Assembly: GCA_013204105.1 (NCBI GenBank)
Contig: JABMOM010000029.1
Location: 1-64,000 of the forward strand
Length of the DNA stretch: 64,000 bases
Direction of reading: 5' to 3'
DNA from: Flavobacteriales bacterium
GTDB taxonomy: Bacteria > Bacteroidota > Bacteroidia > Flavobacteriales_G > Salibacteraceae
Part shown: positions 1 through 9,237 of the stretch, piece after piece
How positions within the stretch are numbered: position 1 is the first letter of the stretch
Layout: the number at the start of each line of letters is the position of its first letter
Notes under the pieces: generated by a model
Database searches by the model: none
Told to the model about the DNA's origin: nothing
What the model saw: only the letters and a program-made list of their open reading frames with translations
Translations under genes and position numbers: made by a program

Positions 1-896
1 TTGTTGACGATCTTGGGATCCAAGCCAAAGCTATTCTTGTAATAGGTACCATCGGCATTTTTTAAACACGAAGGCTTTCCATCCGTGATCATAAAGATCT
101 GTCGATTCGGATTTTTTTTCTTTTTCAAAATGTCCAATGCCAACTCCAAACCTGCTACGGTATTGGTATGGAACGGACCTACCTTTAAATAAGGAAGGTC
201 TTTGATGCTCACCTTCCAAGCATCGTTTCCGAAGGCGATGATGTCCAAGGTATCCTTTGGATAGCGTGTGGTGATCAATTCAGCCAAGGCCATGGCAACT
301 TTCTTAGCCGGCGTAATTCGATCCTCTCCATACAAGATCATGGAGTGGCTCAAGTCAATCATCAACACAGTGGATGTCAGTGCTTTGTGCTCAGTCTCTT
401 GGATGACCAAGTCCTCCTCTCGCAATGAAAATTCCTCAATGCCTCGATTGATCTGAGCATTTCGAATGCTGTCCGTAAGAGCAATGCGATCCGTGCGATC
501 ACCGAACTGATACGGGCGAACCTCTGGGATGACCTCATCCCCTTTTCCGAGTTTGGTGGTCTTGTGTCCTCCCCCTTTGCTCTTCTTCATCTTTCCAAAA
601 ACCTGATCCAGCGACCGTTTCCGGATCACTTGTTCAGTTTTGGATGTCATCGCCATTCCATTACCCTTGGCGTCGTCGCTTACAAAGCCTTTGCGCTTAA
701 GCTCTTCAAGAAAATCGTCGATGGTATAGGACTCATCTGTCATCTGGTATTCCTTGTCCAATTCCCTCAACCAATCAATGGCTTCATCTACGTCGCCACT
801 CGTATGGGTAAGCAATTCCATGAAAATATCCAGCAGTTTGTCAAAGGGAGACTTGGCATTTTCGTCTTGAAACTCGGTAAAACTGAATCCTTTCAT
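1..896 (-). CDS. VWA-domain protein, 3' end cut by window edge
   Basis: The frame is open from an ATG at 894-896 (MKGFSFTEFQ...) to base 1, so the C-terminus lies outside the window. The N-terminal 90 residues or so are charged and helical. From about residue 180 there is a von Willebrand factor A fold: the strand VLMIDLSHSM carries the MIDAS motif DxSxS, and MITDGKPS supplies the later MIDAS aspartate. VWA proteins of this kind usually work with a MoxR or magnesium-chelatase type AAA ATPase, but none is visible here; it could lie to the left. No signal peptide, so probably cytoplasmic. The family is sure, the function is not. The next gene upstream starts 38 bases away on the same strand. 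Confidence 0.85.
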   Translation of the reverse strand, partial: MKGFSFTEFQDENAKSPFDKLLDIFMELLTHTSGDVDEAIDWLRELDKEYQMTDESYTIDDFLEELKRKGFVSDDAKGNGMAMTSKTEQVIRKRSLDQVFGKMKKSKGGGHKTTKLGKGDEVIPEVRPYQFGDRTDRIALTDSIRNAQINRGIEEFSLREEDLVIQETEHKALTSTVLMIDLSHSMILYGEDRITPAKKVAMALAELITTRYPKDTLDIIAFGNDAWKVSIKDLPYLKVGPFHTNTVAGLELALDILKKKKNPNRQIFMITDGKPSCLKNADGTYYKNSFGLDPKIVN

Positions 897-934
897 GCTA
901 GGTATAACTTAAGGGAGGACGATTTGTTCTGCAA

Positions 935-1465
935 TCATAAGGTGTCTTGCTGATCCTCTGACAGTGCAAAGCAATCACAATCCAAGGCCCGATCGATGAA
1001 TTGCTTCATGTTGCGCATTTCATCGTGCGATAACTTCTTCCCTTCATAGGAAATGAAATACATGACAATCATGCCAAGCGCTGCAACAGGCAGAATCCAC
1101 AGGCCCCACATTTCCTTTTTCAAGGTCCACTGTGACATACCTAAGGTAAGCCCAACGAAGGCAAGGAAGCCAAATAAGCCGTAAAAGAACATGAACATTG
1201 TCCAAACTGTAGGAGACGGTCCGATCAAACAGCGCACAAGGGTCCGCTTCGAATCTTCATCCACTTCCAAACTCACGTCCATATGCGGCGACCAAAAGTG
1301 ACGCAGTTCATTGTGGACATCCAAGACAAGGTGATCCTTTGCCTTTGTCAGGATAAGGCCTTTGCTGGATTCTGAGGTGGACTCCTTCAACAACAAATTC
1401 GCAATTGCCTCCATGGAGAGTGGAGACAGAAATCTAAAGCGCGGTCTGAATTCTAAGGATGACAC
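935..1465 (-). CDS. conserved membrane protein of unknown function
   Basis: This 176-residue protein has two close transmembrane helices (about residues 86-108 and 119-138) with a short loop between them, and soluble N- and C-terminal parts. The N-terminal part has the phrase HFWSPHMDVSLEV and the first helix is preceded by GPSPTVWTMFMF, which look like conserved family signatures, but I cannot name the family. The given start is a GTG; an ATG at 1414 (MEAIANLLL) would remove a possibly conserved N-terminus (FRPRFRFLSPLS), so I keep the GTG. It lies between the RRM gene and the VWA gene on the same strand, after the RRM terminator. No function is proposed. Confidence 0.7.
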   Translation of the reverse strand: MSSLEFRPRFRFLSPLSMEAIANLLLKESTSESSKGLILTKAKDHLVLDVHNELRHFWSPHMDVSLEVDEDSKRTLVRCLIGPSPTVWTMFMFFYGLFGFLAFVGLTLGMSQWTLKKEMWGLWILPVAALGMIVMYFISYEGKKLSHDEMRNMKQFIDRALDCDCFALSEDQQDTL

Positions 1466-1490
1466 TGTTCAATTTTGAAAAACTGAAAAT

Positions 1491-1522
1491 AAAAAAATCC
1501 CAACCGAAATTCGATTGGGATT
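1491..1522 (-). terminator. terminator after the RRM gene
   Basis: On the minus strand AATCCCAA pairs with TTGGGATT around a CGAATTTCG core that is itself self-complementary. A run of seven T follows (seen as A at 1491-1497). It lies 26 bases after the RRM stop codon and separates that gene from the membrane protein gene downstream. Confidence 0.8.
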
Positions 1523-1547
1523 GCACTTAGTAAAACAATATCCTCTA

Positions 1548-1793
1548 TTATGACCTTGGTCGGGCTTCGTTTACTACTAGATTTCTGTCCATCAGTTCAG
1601 CACCGTTCAAGCCATCGATAGCCGCCTGCGCCTCAGCGTCATTTGGCATTTCAATGAAACCGAAGCCTTTAGCTCGGCCAGTTTCACGGTCTGTAATGAT
1701 TTTAGCAGAATCAACTTGCCCATACTCAGCAAAAGCTTGTTCGAGGGCGTCTACATCCAACCTGTAATTAAGGTTGCCAACAAAAATGTTCAC
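1548..1793 (-). CDS. small RRM RNA-binding protein
   Basis: This 81-residue protein is a single RNA recognition motif. RNP2 is IFVGNL (residues 3-8) and RNP1 is KGFGFIEM (about 42-49); the aromatic residues of both are the usual RNA-stacking residues. It ends with a short basic tail (NEARPRS). Stand-alone RRM proteins of this size are common in Bacteroidota and Cyanobacteria, where many are cold- or stress-induced and bind mRNA; that role is taken from the family. The gene is monocistronic: it has its own promoter (TAnnTTTG box at 1829-1836) and a strong terminator right after it. Confidence 0.93.
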   Translation of the reverse strand: MNIFVGNLNYRLDVDALEQAFAEYGQVDSAKIITDRETGRAKGFGFIEMPNDAEAQAAIDGLNGAELMDRNLVVNEARPRS

Positions 1794-1828
1794 GGGAAAA
1801 AAATTAAAGTGAATAATAAATTAGAGGG

Positions 1829-1862
1829 CAAAGATAACTTAATACCAAATACTTACGCCAAA
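1829..1862 (-). promoter_or_regulatory. promoter of the RRM gene
   Basis: On the minus strand the -7 box TATCTTTG (plus strand CAAAGATA, 1829-1836) matches the Bacteroidota consensus TAnnTTTG. A TTG at 1859-1861 lies 22 bases upstream and can serve as the -33 element. The predicted leader is about 30 nucleotides. Confidence 0.6.
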
Positions 1863-1884
1863 GCTCGCTTTTTTATGGCTTTGC

Positions 1885-3039
1885 TCAATCGCGATAGACA
1901 GCAGGCCGCAGACTCCTGAGGTTGTAGTGGGATGCCATTGACTCACCATAAGCGCCTGCAGAGCGGATGGCGATCAGGTCCCCACGCTCGCTCAATGGCA
2001 ATAGCATTGCCTTTCCAAAACAATCGCTACTCTCGCACACGGGTCCAACAACATCGTATCTCTCTACTGCCTCTTCTCCTCTCTTGCTTAAATTCTCTAC
2101 GCTATGGATGGCTTGGTACAAAGCGGGACGGATCAACTCAGTCATGCCCGCATCCAAGATCATGAAGTTGGTTTTCAAGCCTTTCTTGATGTACAGGGTC
2201 CGCGCAATCAGATCCGCGCAATGCGCGACCAAACTCCTTCCTAACTCGAAGTGCAGCGTCTGATCTGCTCTGAGGTCCAGGAACTCATCGAACACGGCAA
2301 AGAAGCGTTCAAAATCCGGGTCCGTCTCATCGTCGGGGTGATCGTAGTCAATGCCAAGTCCTCCACCTGCATTGATGTGTTCAATATGCAATCCGGCATC
2401 TGCAAAACGTTGAAGTGCGAGGGTGATCCTCCCGCACAAATTCTTGAAGGGCTCTAAGTCTCGGATCTGAGAGCCTATATGAAAATGCAATCCCGTCAAT
2501 TGCAAGTGGGTGCTCCCACGGAGAAAGTCGATTACATCATCGATCTGCCAACCGCTGATTCCGAATTTATTCTCTTCGAGTCCCGTGGTGATATACTTGT
2601 GCGTATTGGCATCAACATCTGGGTTCAAACGAACCGCGATCCTCGCCTGTCTCCCCAATTTAGACGCCAGCGCTTCGATCACTTCCAATTCTTCCAAAGA
2701 CTCAACATTGATCGTAAAGATGTCAGACGTTATTGCTTGAATGATCTCTTCATCAGATTTACCGACACCTGCAAAGGCTATCGACTCTGCAGCAAAACCG
2801 CTTTCCAAGGCCTTTGACACCTCTGCTCCACTTACGCAATCCACCCCTAGCCCATTGCGCTTCATCACGTCTAGGACTTGATCGATCGCATTGGCTTTCA
2901 TCGCATAATGCAGGATGTATCCATACTTTTCCGCAGCCTTCTTGGCGCGATGCACCGTACGATCTAATTGCGCGAGGTCATAGAAATAGAGTGGCGTAGG
3001 ACAAGCTTCAAAGCGGTCAAGGTCTTCTTTCGTGATCAT
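1885..3039 (-). CDS. lysA: diaminopimelate decarboxylase
   Basis: Catalyses the last step of lysine biosynthesis, the PLP-dependent decarboxylation of meso-diaminopimelate to L-lysine. The 384-residue protein has the alanine racemase-like barrel first and the beta domain last. PLP-binding lysine K48 is in HYAMKAN; HIGSQI and the glycine loop GGGLGIDY bind the cofactor phosphate; CESSDCF near residue 335 supplies the conserved cysteine of the active site formed between subunits. The start overlaps the end of lysC by four bases (ATGA), so the two genes are translationally coupled and their products act at the two ends of the same pathway. Confidence 0.95.
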   Translation of the reverse strand: MITKEDLDRFEACPTPLYFYDLAQLDRTVHRAKKAAEKYGYILHYAMKANAIDQVLDVMKRNGLGVDCVSGAEVSKALESGFAAESIAFAGVGKSDEEIIQAITSDIFTINVESLEELEVIEALASKLGRQARIAVRLNPDVDANTHKYITTGLEENKFGISGWQIDDVIDFLRGSTHLQLTGLHFHIGSQIRDLEPFKNLCGRITLALQRFADAGLHIEHINAGGGLGIDYDHPDDETDPDFERFFAVFDEFLDLRADQTLHFELGRSLVAHCADLIARTLYIKKGLKTNFMILDAGMTELIRPALYQAIHSVENLSKRGEEAVERYDVVGPVCESSDCFGKAMLLPLSERGDLIAIRSAGAYGESMASHYNLRSLRPAVYRD

Positions 3040-4364
3040 GCCTCCAGGTTAAACAGTCCCTGATTCAGCGCTTTCAATGCAGCCGTCTTAAGATGGGAAT
3101 CAATGAGGATGGATATGTTGTTCTTACTTCCACCGTATGAAATCATCCGAATAGGCACGTCTTTTAGAGCACCCAATATCTTGGCAGCGTGCCCTGGTTC
3201 GTCTTGCAGAAGATGTCCAACTACGCACACAATGGTCTGATTCCTATCCACCTCCACCTTGCCGTACAAGCGCAGCTCTTCCAACAACGCGGAGATGTCA
3301 CCTGCTGTATCAATGGTCAAACTCACAGCGACTTCGCTCGTAGTGATCATGTCAATTGAAATCTTGTGGCGCTCGAAGACTTCAAAGACCTTGCGCAGGA
3401 ATCCGTACGCCAGCAGCATTCGATCACTTTTAATCTTGATGGCCGTGATGCCGTCTTTGGCTGCTACTGCCTTGATGAAATCACCCGAAGGTTCGTTGGA
3501 AATGACGGTGCCGGGGAGTTCTGGCTTAAGGGTGTTTTTGAGAATAACCGGGATCGAAGCCTGACGGGCAGGCACAATGCTGGTCGGGTGAAGGATCTTG
3601 GCTCCGAAATAGGCCAATTCTGCCGCTTCATCAAAGGTGAATCGTGAAATAGGCTTTGTCTGCTTGACCACCCTCGGGTCGTTGTTGTGCATTCCATCGA
3701 TGTCGGTCCAAATCTGAACCTCATCGACTTTGATCGCTGCACCAATGATGCTCGCCGTATAATCGCTTCCTCCTCGCTTTAGGTTGTCGATGTCGCCAAA
3801 GTGATTCCTGCATATATACCCTTGGGTAATGAAGAGGTCCACATCGGCGTGCGCTTTCAGCATCCTTTCTAAATTGCTCTTGACATACCACATATCCGGC
3901 TCCCCTTGCTGGTCGATGCGCATGAAGTCAAGCGCAGGTATCAAAGCCGAATGAATGCTTTGTTCCTCCAAAAAGAGCTGCATTAGGGTGGTGGAAATCA
4001 GTTCACCCTGCGCTAAAACCGTACGCTCTTCAAACCGAGTGAACATATCCAATGTGAATGACAAGATGTGAGACCAATGTCCTTCCAGCATTTCGAGGGC
4101 GCGCAGCTTGAAAGCTTTGTTCTGAAACAACTCCTCTACCGTGCCGGTATAAGACCTCTCTAAATCGTCTACCATGGAGTGTACGACGTCTTTATCCCCC
4201 TTGTACAAGGCTTGCACAATTTCTGACAAGGTGTTTGTCGTTCCACTCATCGCCGAAAGGACAACAACCTTGCGCCTTCCATCTTGGATGAGGGCTGCAA
4301 CGTTCTTGATCCGCGTTGCACTCCCAACACTCGTTCCGCCGAACTTTTGAATGACCATTCCCAT
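3036..4364 (-). CDS. lysC: aspartate kinase (monofunctional)
   Basis: Phosphorylates aspartate, the entry step to lysine, diaminopimelate, threonine and methionine. The kinase domain starts with KFGGTSVGSA; an internal GGSDYTAS loop follows, and two ACT-type regulatory domains fill the C-terminal 150 residues (with VAVSLTID and VVGHLL), so feedback control by an end product is likely. The frame extends to 4421, but the family starts directly before KFGG, so I prefer the ATG at 4364 (or 4358). There is no homoserine dehydrogenase domain. It overlaps lysA by four bases and diverges from gldF. Confidence 0.94.
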   Translation of the reverse strand: MGMVIQKFGGTSVGSATRIKNVAALIQDGRRKVVVLSAMSGTTNTLSEIVQALYKGDKDVVHSMVDDLERSYTGTVEELFQNKAFKLRALEMLEGHWSHILSFTLDMFTRFEERTVLAQGELISTTLMQLFLEEQSIHSALIPALDFMRIDQQGEPDMWYVKSNLERMLKAHADVDLFITQGYICRNHFGDIDNLKRGGSDYTASIIGAAIKVDEVQIWTDIDGMHNNDPRVVKQTKPISRFTFDEAAELAYFGAKILHPTSIVPARQASIPVILKNTLKPELPGTVISNEPSGDFIKAVAAKDGITAIKIKSDRMLLAYGFLRKVFEVFERHKISIDMITTSEVAVSLTIDTAGDISALLEELRLYGKVEVDRNQTIVCVVGHLLQDEPGHAAKILGALKDVPIRMISYGGSKNNISILIDSHLKTAALKALNQGLFNLEA

Positions 4365-4496
4365 ACTTGTTCTAAAAGGCTGCAAATGTACAGGCTGGGC
4401 AACATCTAAGCGTTTGCGCACCGCAAAGAGTTTACATCACAATCCATGGTTCAAAACCAATCGCTCATTTTCACTTCTCACACCACAACAGCCTTG

Positions 4497-4504
4497 TATA
4501 TTTG
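4497..4504 (+). promoter_or_regulatory. -7 box of the gldF promoter
   Basis: TATATTTG is a perfect TAnnTTTG box. It overlaps the first possible start codon of gldF (TTG at 4502), which argues that translation begins at the second TTG (4526), about 15 nucleotides after the expected transcription start. I see no clear -33 element. Confidence 0.55.
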
Positions 4505-4525
4505 GCCACCCAACGATGTGCACCA

Positions 4526-5257
4526 TTGATTAGTCTACTTAAAAAAGAGATCAGCGATTTTCTCTCGTCCTTGATCGGATACCTCGTGATAGCAGTATTC
4601 CTGTGCGCGGTAGGTTTATTCATGTGGGTCTTTCCCATTGACATGAATGTCCTGAACAGTGGGTACGCCAACTTGGATGCCTTGTTCAGCCTTGCCCCAT
4701 GGGTGTTTCTCTTTCTCTGTCCTGCTGTCACCATGCGCTTGTTTGCGGAAGAACATCGCAATGGCACCATAGAATGGTTGATGACCAAACCTTTGGGAGA
4801 TTGGCAGATCATCCTCGCCAAGTTTTTGGCTGGCTGGATCCTGACGCTCATCGCTATTCTTCCTACGGTAGTTTATTATTATTCCGTCTATCAACTAGGA
4901 AGCCCCACTGGAAACTTGGATTCTGGAAGCATTTTTGGCTCATATATCGGCCTTATGTTACTCTCTGGATGCTATGTGGCAATAGGCGTTTTTGCATCAT
5001 CACTCACGAACAACCAAATCATCTCTTTCATCACGGCGGTGTTTTTGAGTTTTATCATGTTCATCGGGTTCGACTCATTGAGTGGCTTGCTTCCCATGGG
5101 GGCAATTGAACATGTTTTCATCCAATTCGGGATCAACGAACACTACCTGTCCATTAGTCGTGGTGTGGTCGATACGCGGGACCTACTCTACTTCTTCGGG
5201 TTGATTGGCGTATTTCTTCTTTTCACGAAGACCAAACTTGAAAGCCGGAAATGGTAA
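4526..5257 (+). CDS. gldF: gliding motility ABC transporter permease GldF
   Basis: Membrane permease of the GldAFG complex needed for gliding in Flavobacterium johnsoniae. It has about six transmembrane helices, and the N-terminus KKEISDFLSSLIGYLVIAVF matches ABC-2 permeases of this type. Only TTG codons are available: 4502 would put the start inside the promoter box, while 4526 gives MISLLKKEI, the usual GldF N-terminus. gldG follows with a 7-base overlap. The ATPase gldA is not in the window, and in other flavobacteria it is usually unlinked. GldF and GldG homologues also occur in bacteria not known to glide, so presence does not prove motility. Confidence 0.9.
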   Translation: MISLLKKEISDFLSSLIGYLVIAVFLCAVGLFMWVFPIDMNVLNSGYANLDALFSLAPWVFLFLCPAVTMRLFAEEHRNGTIEWLMTKPLGDWQIILAKFLAGWILTLIAILPTVVYYYSVYQLGSPTGNLDSGSIFGSYIGLMLLSGCYVAIGVFASSLTNNQIISFITAVFLSFIMFIGFDSLSGLLPMGAIEHVFIQFGINEHYLSISRGVVDTRDLLYFFGLIGVFLLFTKTKLESRKW

Positions 5258-6966
5258 AGGAAGCCTCCATATTTACTGGGCGTAAAAACAAGCGTTGGAC
5301 GGACTTGATGGGTTTGATCATCGGGCTTGCATCGATCTTCTTGGTGAACTACTTAGGCAGCTTCCTTTTTGAACGCTTTGACCTTACGGCAGAAAAACGC
5401 TACACCCTTTCGGATGCGACGATCTCAACCTTAGAAGAACTGGAAGATGTGATCTTTATCCGTGTCTACCTCGACGGGGATTTACCGACGGAATTTCGAG
5501 AGATGCGCGCATCCACGAAAGAGATGCTGGACGACATGCGCGCATACGCCGGAGCCAACTTGGAATACGAATTCATCAATCCTTCCGCCAGTCCGCAGGA
5601 AGAAGAGCGCGTAGACGTTTATAAAGAATTAACCCGACAAGGCCTGCAGTTTACGAACATCCGAATGCGCGCAGGCGATAAGGTCAGCGAACAGATTATT
5701 TTCCCGGGAGCCATCCTGTCTTTCAACGGAAAGGAAACGCCTATACAATTACTAAAGAGTCAAGCCGGATCGGAACAGTCAGAGATGATCGAGTTGTCGA
5801 TTCAGCAACTTGAATACGCTTTCATGAGTGGTATTCAAAAATTGGGGACTACCACTGACCTGCACGTCGCGTTTATTGAGGGACACGGTGAGCTGGATAA
5901 ATTAGAGACGGCAGATGCTGAGCGTGCGCTCTCCGAGTTTTACGCTGTTGAGCGCATTACGATCGACGAGCAACTCGGCGCTTTGGATGGCCTTGACGCC
6001 ATCATCATTGCCCAGCCGGACAGTGCGTTCAGTGAAAAAGACAAATTCATCATCGACCAATTCATCATGCGCGGTGGGAAGGTGATGTGGTGCATCGATC
6101 CGGTATTCGCGCGGATGGACAGCCTAAAGCAAAGTCAATTTACGATGGGTTTGGTCTTGGAACACAACCTCACCGATCAGCTGTTCAAGTACGGAGCCAG
6201 GCTCAACAATGACTTGGTGCTCGACTTAGAAGCCCTTCCCATACCGATCGTTACCGGAATGGTTGGTAATCAGCCGAACTATGAAATGTTTACTTGGTAC
6301 TACATGCCCTTGATTTCTGGTCATGAAGGTCATCCGATCTCCAACAACATGGAACGCTTGCGTTCTGAATTCGTGAGCACCCTAGACTTGGTCGATGTAG
6401 ATGGCGTGACGGGTCATCCCCTCCTCCAAACGAGCGAGAAAAGTCGATTGGTGAACGCCCCTACCCGCATCAGTTTCAACATGCTGCGCGAAACGCCGCG
6501 CTACGAAATGTACAGCGGAGGCCCTTACACGGTTGGAGCATTGTTAGAAGGATCTTTTCCCTCCGTATTCAAGAATCGTCTGCCCAAGCAGATCGTAGAT
6601 AACCAAGGGATTCAATTCCTGGAGAAGAGCGAGCCCACCAAGATGATTGTGGTATCGGACGGTGATATTTTCAAAAATGAACTGAGTCGTAGCGAAGAGA
6701 AATTTTACGCCCTGGGCTATTACAAGTACACCGACCAGATGTATGGCAATCGCGAATTCCTCCTAAACGCAATGAACTATTTATTGGATGACAGTGGATT
6801 GATCAACGTGCGAAACAAGGAGTACAAAATCCGCTTGCTCGACCAAGCGAAGGTGGATGAAAAACGGTATTACTGGCAGGGACTCAACACGGCTTTCCCC
6901 ATCATGCTCGTGCTCATGCTCGGAGGGTTGAGAATGTGGTTGCGGAGAAGGACTTATGGCAATTAA
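5251..6966 (+). CDS. gldG: gliding motility ABC transporter auxiliary subunit GldG
   Basis: Partner of GldF. The 571-residue protein has an N-terminal membrane anchor (about residues 20-36), a large ABC-transporter auxiliary domain outside the membrane, and a C-terminal helix (about 545-562) followed by a basic end (RMWLRRRTYGN). This architecture (TM, IFT52/GldG-like domain, TM) is typical of the family. The start overlaps gldF by seven bases and the next gene follows 12 bases later, so gldF, gldG and the DUF4340 gene form one operon. The length fits known GldG proteins (about 560 residues). Confidence 0.92.
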   Translation: MVKEASIFTGRKNKRWTDLMGLIIGLASIFLVNYLGSFLFERFDLTAEKRYTLSDATISTLEELEDVIFIRVYLDGDLPTEFREMRASTKEMLDDMRAYAGANLEYEFINPSASPQEEERVDVYKELTRQGLQFTNIRMRAGDKVSEQIIFPGAILSFNGKETPIQLLKSQAGSEQSEMIELSIQQLEYAFMSGIQKLGTTTDLHVAFIEGHGELDKLETADAERALSEFYAVERITIDEQLGALDGLDAIIIAQPDSAFSEKDKFIIDQFIMRGGKVMWCIDPVFARMDSLKQSQFTMGLVLEHNLTDQLFKYGARLNNDLVLDLEALPIPIVTGMVGNQPNYEMFTWYYMPLISGHEGHPISNNMERLRSEFVSTLDLVDVDGVTGHPLLQTSEKSRLVNAPTRISFNMLRETPRYEMYSGGPYTVGALLEGSFPSVFKNRLPKQIVDNQGIQFLEKSEPTKMIVVSDGDIFKNELSRSEEKFYALGYYKYTDQMYGNREFLLNAMNYLLDDSGLINVRNKEYKIRLLDQAKVDEKRYYWQGLNTAFPIMLVLMLGGLRMWLRRRTYGN

Positions 6967-6978
6967 AAGAAGAGTACA

Positions 6979-7977
6979 ATGAGGAAGGTAATAGTTGGCG
7001 TAGTGTTTCTGTTGATTTTGGCAACGATTACGATTTGGATTAGGAATCTGGATTCATCCACTACGATTCAAAACGAGGTTTCCGTTTTTTCCTTCGGTGA
7101 CACGGCTTCGGTGGATCACATCGTTCTTAGGGATGAAAATGGCCTTGTCATCGACCTGAAGAAAGGAGAAAATGCCTGGAGTCTGAACGATACATTTATA
7201 GCTAGACCTGACGCTATACGAAACCTGCTTACTACGATGAAAAAGGTTTCTGTTCGAGCCCCCATCAGTCAGCAGGAAATGAATACGGTGCTCAAAAACA
7301 TCATCACCGGCCACACCTTGGTTGAAATCTATGTAGGTGAAGATTTGGTGCGTAATTACTATGTAGGAGGTCCAGACAAAGAACACACTGGAACGTATAT
7401 GCTGATGAAAGGCGCACAACGTCCCTACCTGATGCATATAGAGGGCTTCCATGGTTTCCTCACTCCACGTTTTTTCACGAATACTTATGAATGGAGACAC
7501 CGCGGAGTCTTCGAATACAAAGCCGAAGAAATAGAGAGTGTTGAAGTAAACTTTACCGACCGGAGCGATAAGGATTTCCGTATCGAACGCACTGCTTCAG
7601 GGGATCTCGAAGTTTTCGCAGGGGTTGATATGTCACCTGTTATGGCCATTGACAGCTTCATGTTGAGCGCCTATTTGAGCAACTACAAGATGATCCATTA
7701 CGAAAGCTACGAGGAAACGAAAAGCGAGGCGTTTCTAGATTCGGTCAGGTCAAGCGAGCCAATCTTTCACATTGCCGTCAGAGACCTGTCCGGCCAAGAA
7801 AAGAAAGTAACAGCCTTCCGAAAGCCGATCAAAGAAGGATATGATCCAGAAGGCAACGAGATCAAATACGACATGGACCGCCTGTACATTGCCATCGATT
7901 CAGAAGAAATTGTCATCGCACAATACGTCATTCTAGACAAGTTGACAGCAGGGATATCCTTCTTCAAAAACCGTTAA
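6979..7977 (+). CDS. DUF4340-type membrane-anchored protein
   Basis: A 332-residue protein with one N-terminal transmembrane helix (residues 4-22) and a long extracytoplasmic part made of repeated beta-rich units (for example VDHIVLRDENG and ESVEVNFTD). The pattern and position directly after gldG fit the DUF4340 family, which often accompanies ABC-2 permease/auxiliary pairs. Its role is unknown; a scaffold or cargo function for the GldFG complex is a guess from context. The gap to gldG is 12 bases. The following gene, dnaN, has its own promoter. Confidence 0.8.
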   Translation: MRKVIVGVVFLLILATITIWIRNLDSSTTIQNEVSVFSFGDTASVDHIVLRDENGLVIDLKKGENAWSLNDTFIARPDAIRNLLTTMKKVSVRAPISQQEMNTVLKNIITGHTLVEIYVGEDLVRNYYVGGPDKEHTGTYMLMKGAQRPYLMHIEGFHGFLTPRFFTNTYEWRHRGVFEYKAEEIESVEVNFTDRSDKDFRIERTASGDLEVFAGVDMSPVMAIDSFMLSAYLSNYKMIHYESYEETKSEAFLDSVRSSEPIFHIAVRDLSGQEKKVTAFRKPIKEGYDPEGNEIKYDMDRLYIAIDSEEIVIAQYVILDKLTAGISFFKNR

Positions 7978-8029
7978 AAACTTCCTAAAACTAGGGGCCT
8001 CGGATGATTTCCTTCTTAGGGGTAAAGTC

Positions 8030-8037
8030 TATATTTG
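8030..8037 (+). promoter_or_regulatory. -7 box of the dnaN promoter
   Basis: TATATTTG, a perfect TAnnTTTG match, 48 bases before the dnaN ATG and inside the 108-base gap after the DUF4340 gene. The -33 region is weak (ATTTCC at about 8007-8012). Confidence 0.6.
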
Positions 8038-8085
8038 CCTCCTGTCGGAAGGGCGTTCGCGCCCTCTAAACCTTAATTATACAGT

Positions 8086-9207
8086 ATGAAATTCATCGTC
8101 TCCAGCAGTACGCTTTTGAAGCAACTCACTTCCATCAGTGGAGTACTCAACACGAGCAGCAACCTCCCTATCTTGGGCTTCTTCCTCTTCGATGTTCGTG
8201 ATAAAAAGCTCACGGTGTCAGGGTCGGATCTGGAATCTACCATGGTCGCCGAAATCAATTTAGAGAAGGCTGATGATGACACAAAGGTTTGCGTTCCCGC
8301 AAAGCTGCTCTTGGATATGCTCAAGACCTTCTCTGATCAGCCGTTGACTTTTTCTGTGGACGAAAAGAACTTTGGCATTGAGGTAGCTTCTGATGCTGGA
8401 AAGTACAAGCTTGCTGGAGCCAGTGGTGATGAATTTCCTCGCCTCCCAGAAATGGACGCAGCGTCCAAAATGAAGATCGATAGTGGCATTTTGTTCAACG
8501 CGATCAACAAGACCGTTTTTGCCACGGGCAACGACGAACTTCGTCCTGTGATGAGCGGCGTATTCTTCGCCTTGGAAAAAGACGGTGTCACCTTCGTAGC
8601 TACAGATGCACACAAGTTGGTTAAATACCATAGAACTGACTGCAAATCAGGAAAGTCTGCGAGTTTCATCATGCCGAAAAAACCATTGAATCTTTTGAAG
8701 TCGCTGATGTCAAACCTCTCCACAGATGTTGAAATCGAGTACAATGAGACTAATGCCGCGTTCGTGTTTGAGAACTACAAGCTTGTGAGTCGTTTGATCG
8801 ACGGGAAATACCCAAATTACGATGCGGTAATCCCAAAAGAGAATCCCAATGAGATGACCATTGACCGAGTAGTTTTCCTCAACAGTGTGCGTCGCGTTTC
8901 TATCTTTTCCAATAAGACAACGCATCAAGTGCGCTTGAGCATCAAAGGCAGTGAGCTTCAAGTTTCCGCTGAGGACCTTGATTACAGCAACGAAGCTATC
9001 GAGCGACTCAATTGCAATTACAATGGCGAAGACCTTGTGATTGGATTCAACAGCCGTTTCTTGATCGAAATGCTCAATAACCTTGAGTCCGACGAAATCA
9101 GGCTCTTGATGAGCGCACCGAATCGCGCAGGACTCCTCTCTCCTACTGAGAAAGATGATGCCGAAGACATCGTGATGCTGGTCATGCCGGTAATGCTCAG
9201 TCAATAA
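8086..9207 (+). CDS. dnaN: DNA polymerase III sliding clamp, beta subunit
   Basis: The ring-shaped processivity clamp of the replicative polymerase. The 373-residue length and three repeated clamp domains are normal. Typical phrases include LPILGFFLFD and SGSDLESTM in domain 1, and the C-terminus ending in VMPVMLS, which forms part of the pocket that binds clamp-interacting peptides. Its own promoter lies in the gap upstream. The GH16 gene starts 30 bases downstream, so some cotranscription is possible although the products are unrelated. The replicative polymerase dnaE is in the same window at 51.8 kb. Confidence 0.96.
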   Translation: MKFIVSSSTLLKQLTSISGVLNTSSNLPILGFFLFDVRDKKLTVSGSDLESTMVAEINLEKADDDTKVCVPAKLLLDMLKTFSDQPLTFSVDEKNFGIEVASDAGKYKLAGASGDEFPRLPEMDAASKMKIDSGILFNAINKTVFATGNDELRPVMSGVFFALEKDGVTFVATDAHKLVKYHRTDCKSGKSASFIMPKKPLNLLKSLMSNLSTDVEIEYNETNAAFVFENYKLVSRLIDGKYPNYDAVIPKENPNEMTIDRVVFLNSVRRVSIFSNKTTHQVRLSIKGSELQVSAEDLDYSNEAIERLNCNYNGEDLVIGFNSRFLIEMLNNLESDEIRLLMSAPNRAGLLSPTEKDDAEDIVMLVMPVMLSQ

Positions 9208-9237
9208 GCTACGGTCGCTTTTCGTACCTTCCATCCC

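Noticed and set aside
4359-4500. Lysine riboswitch before lysC
   Set aside because: The leader is short, and I could not see the conserved lysine-riboswitch core there; lysine riboswitches are not expected in Bacteroidota.
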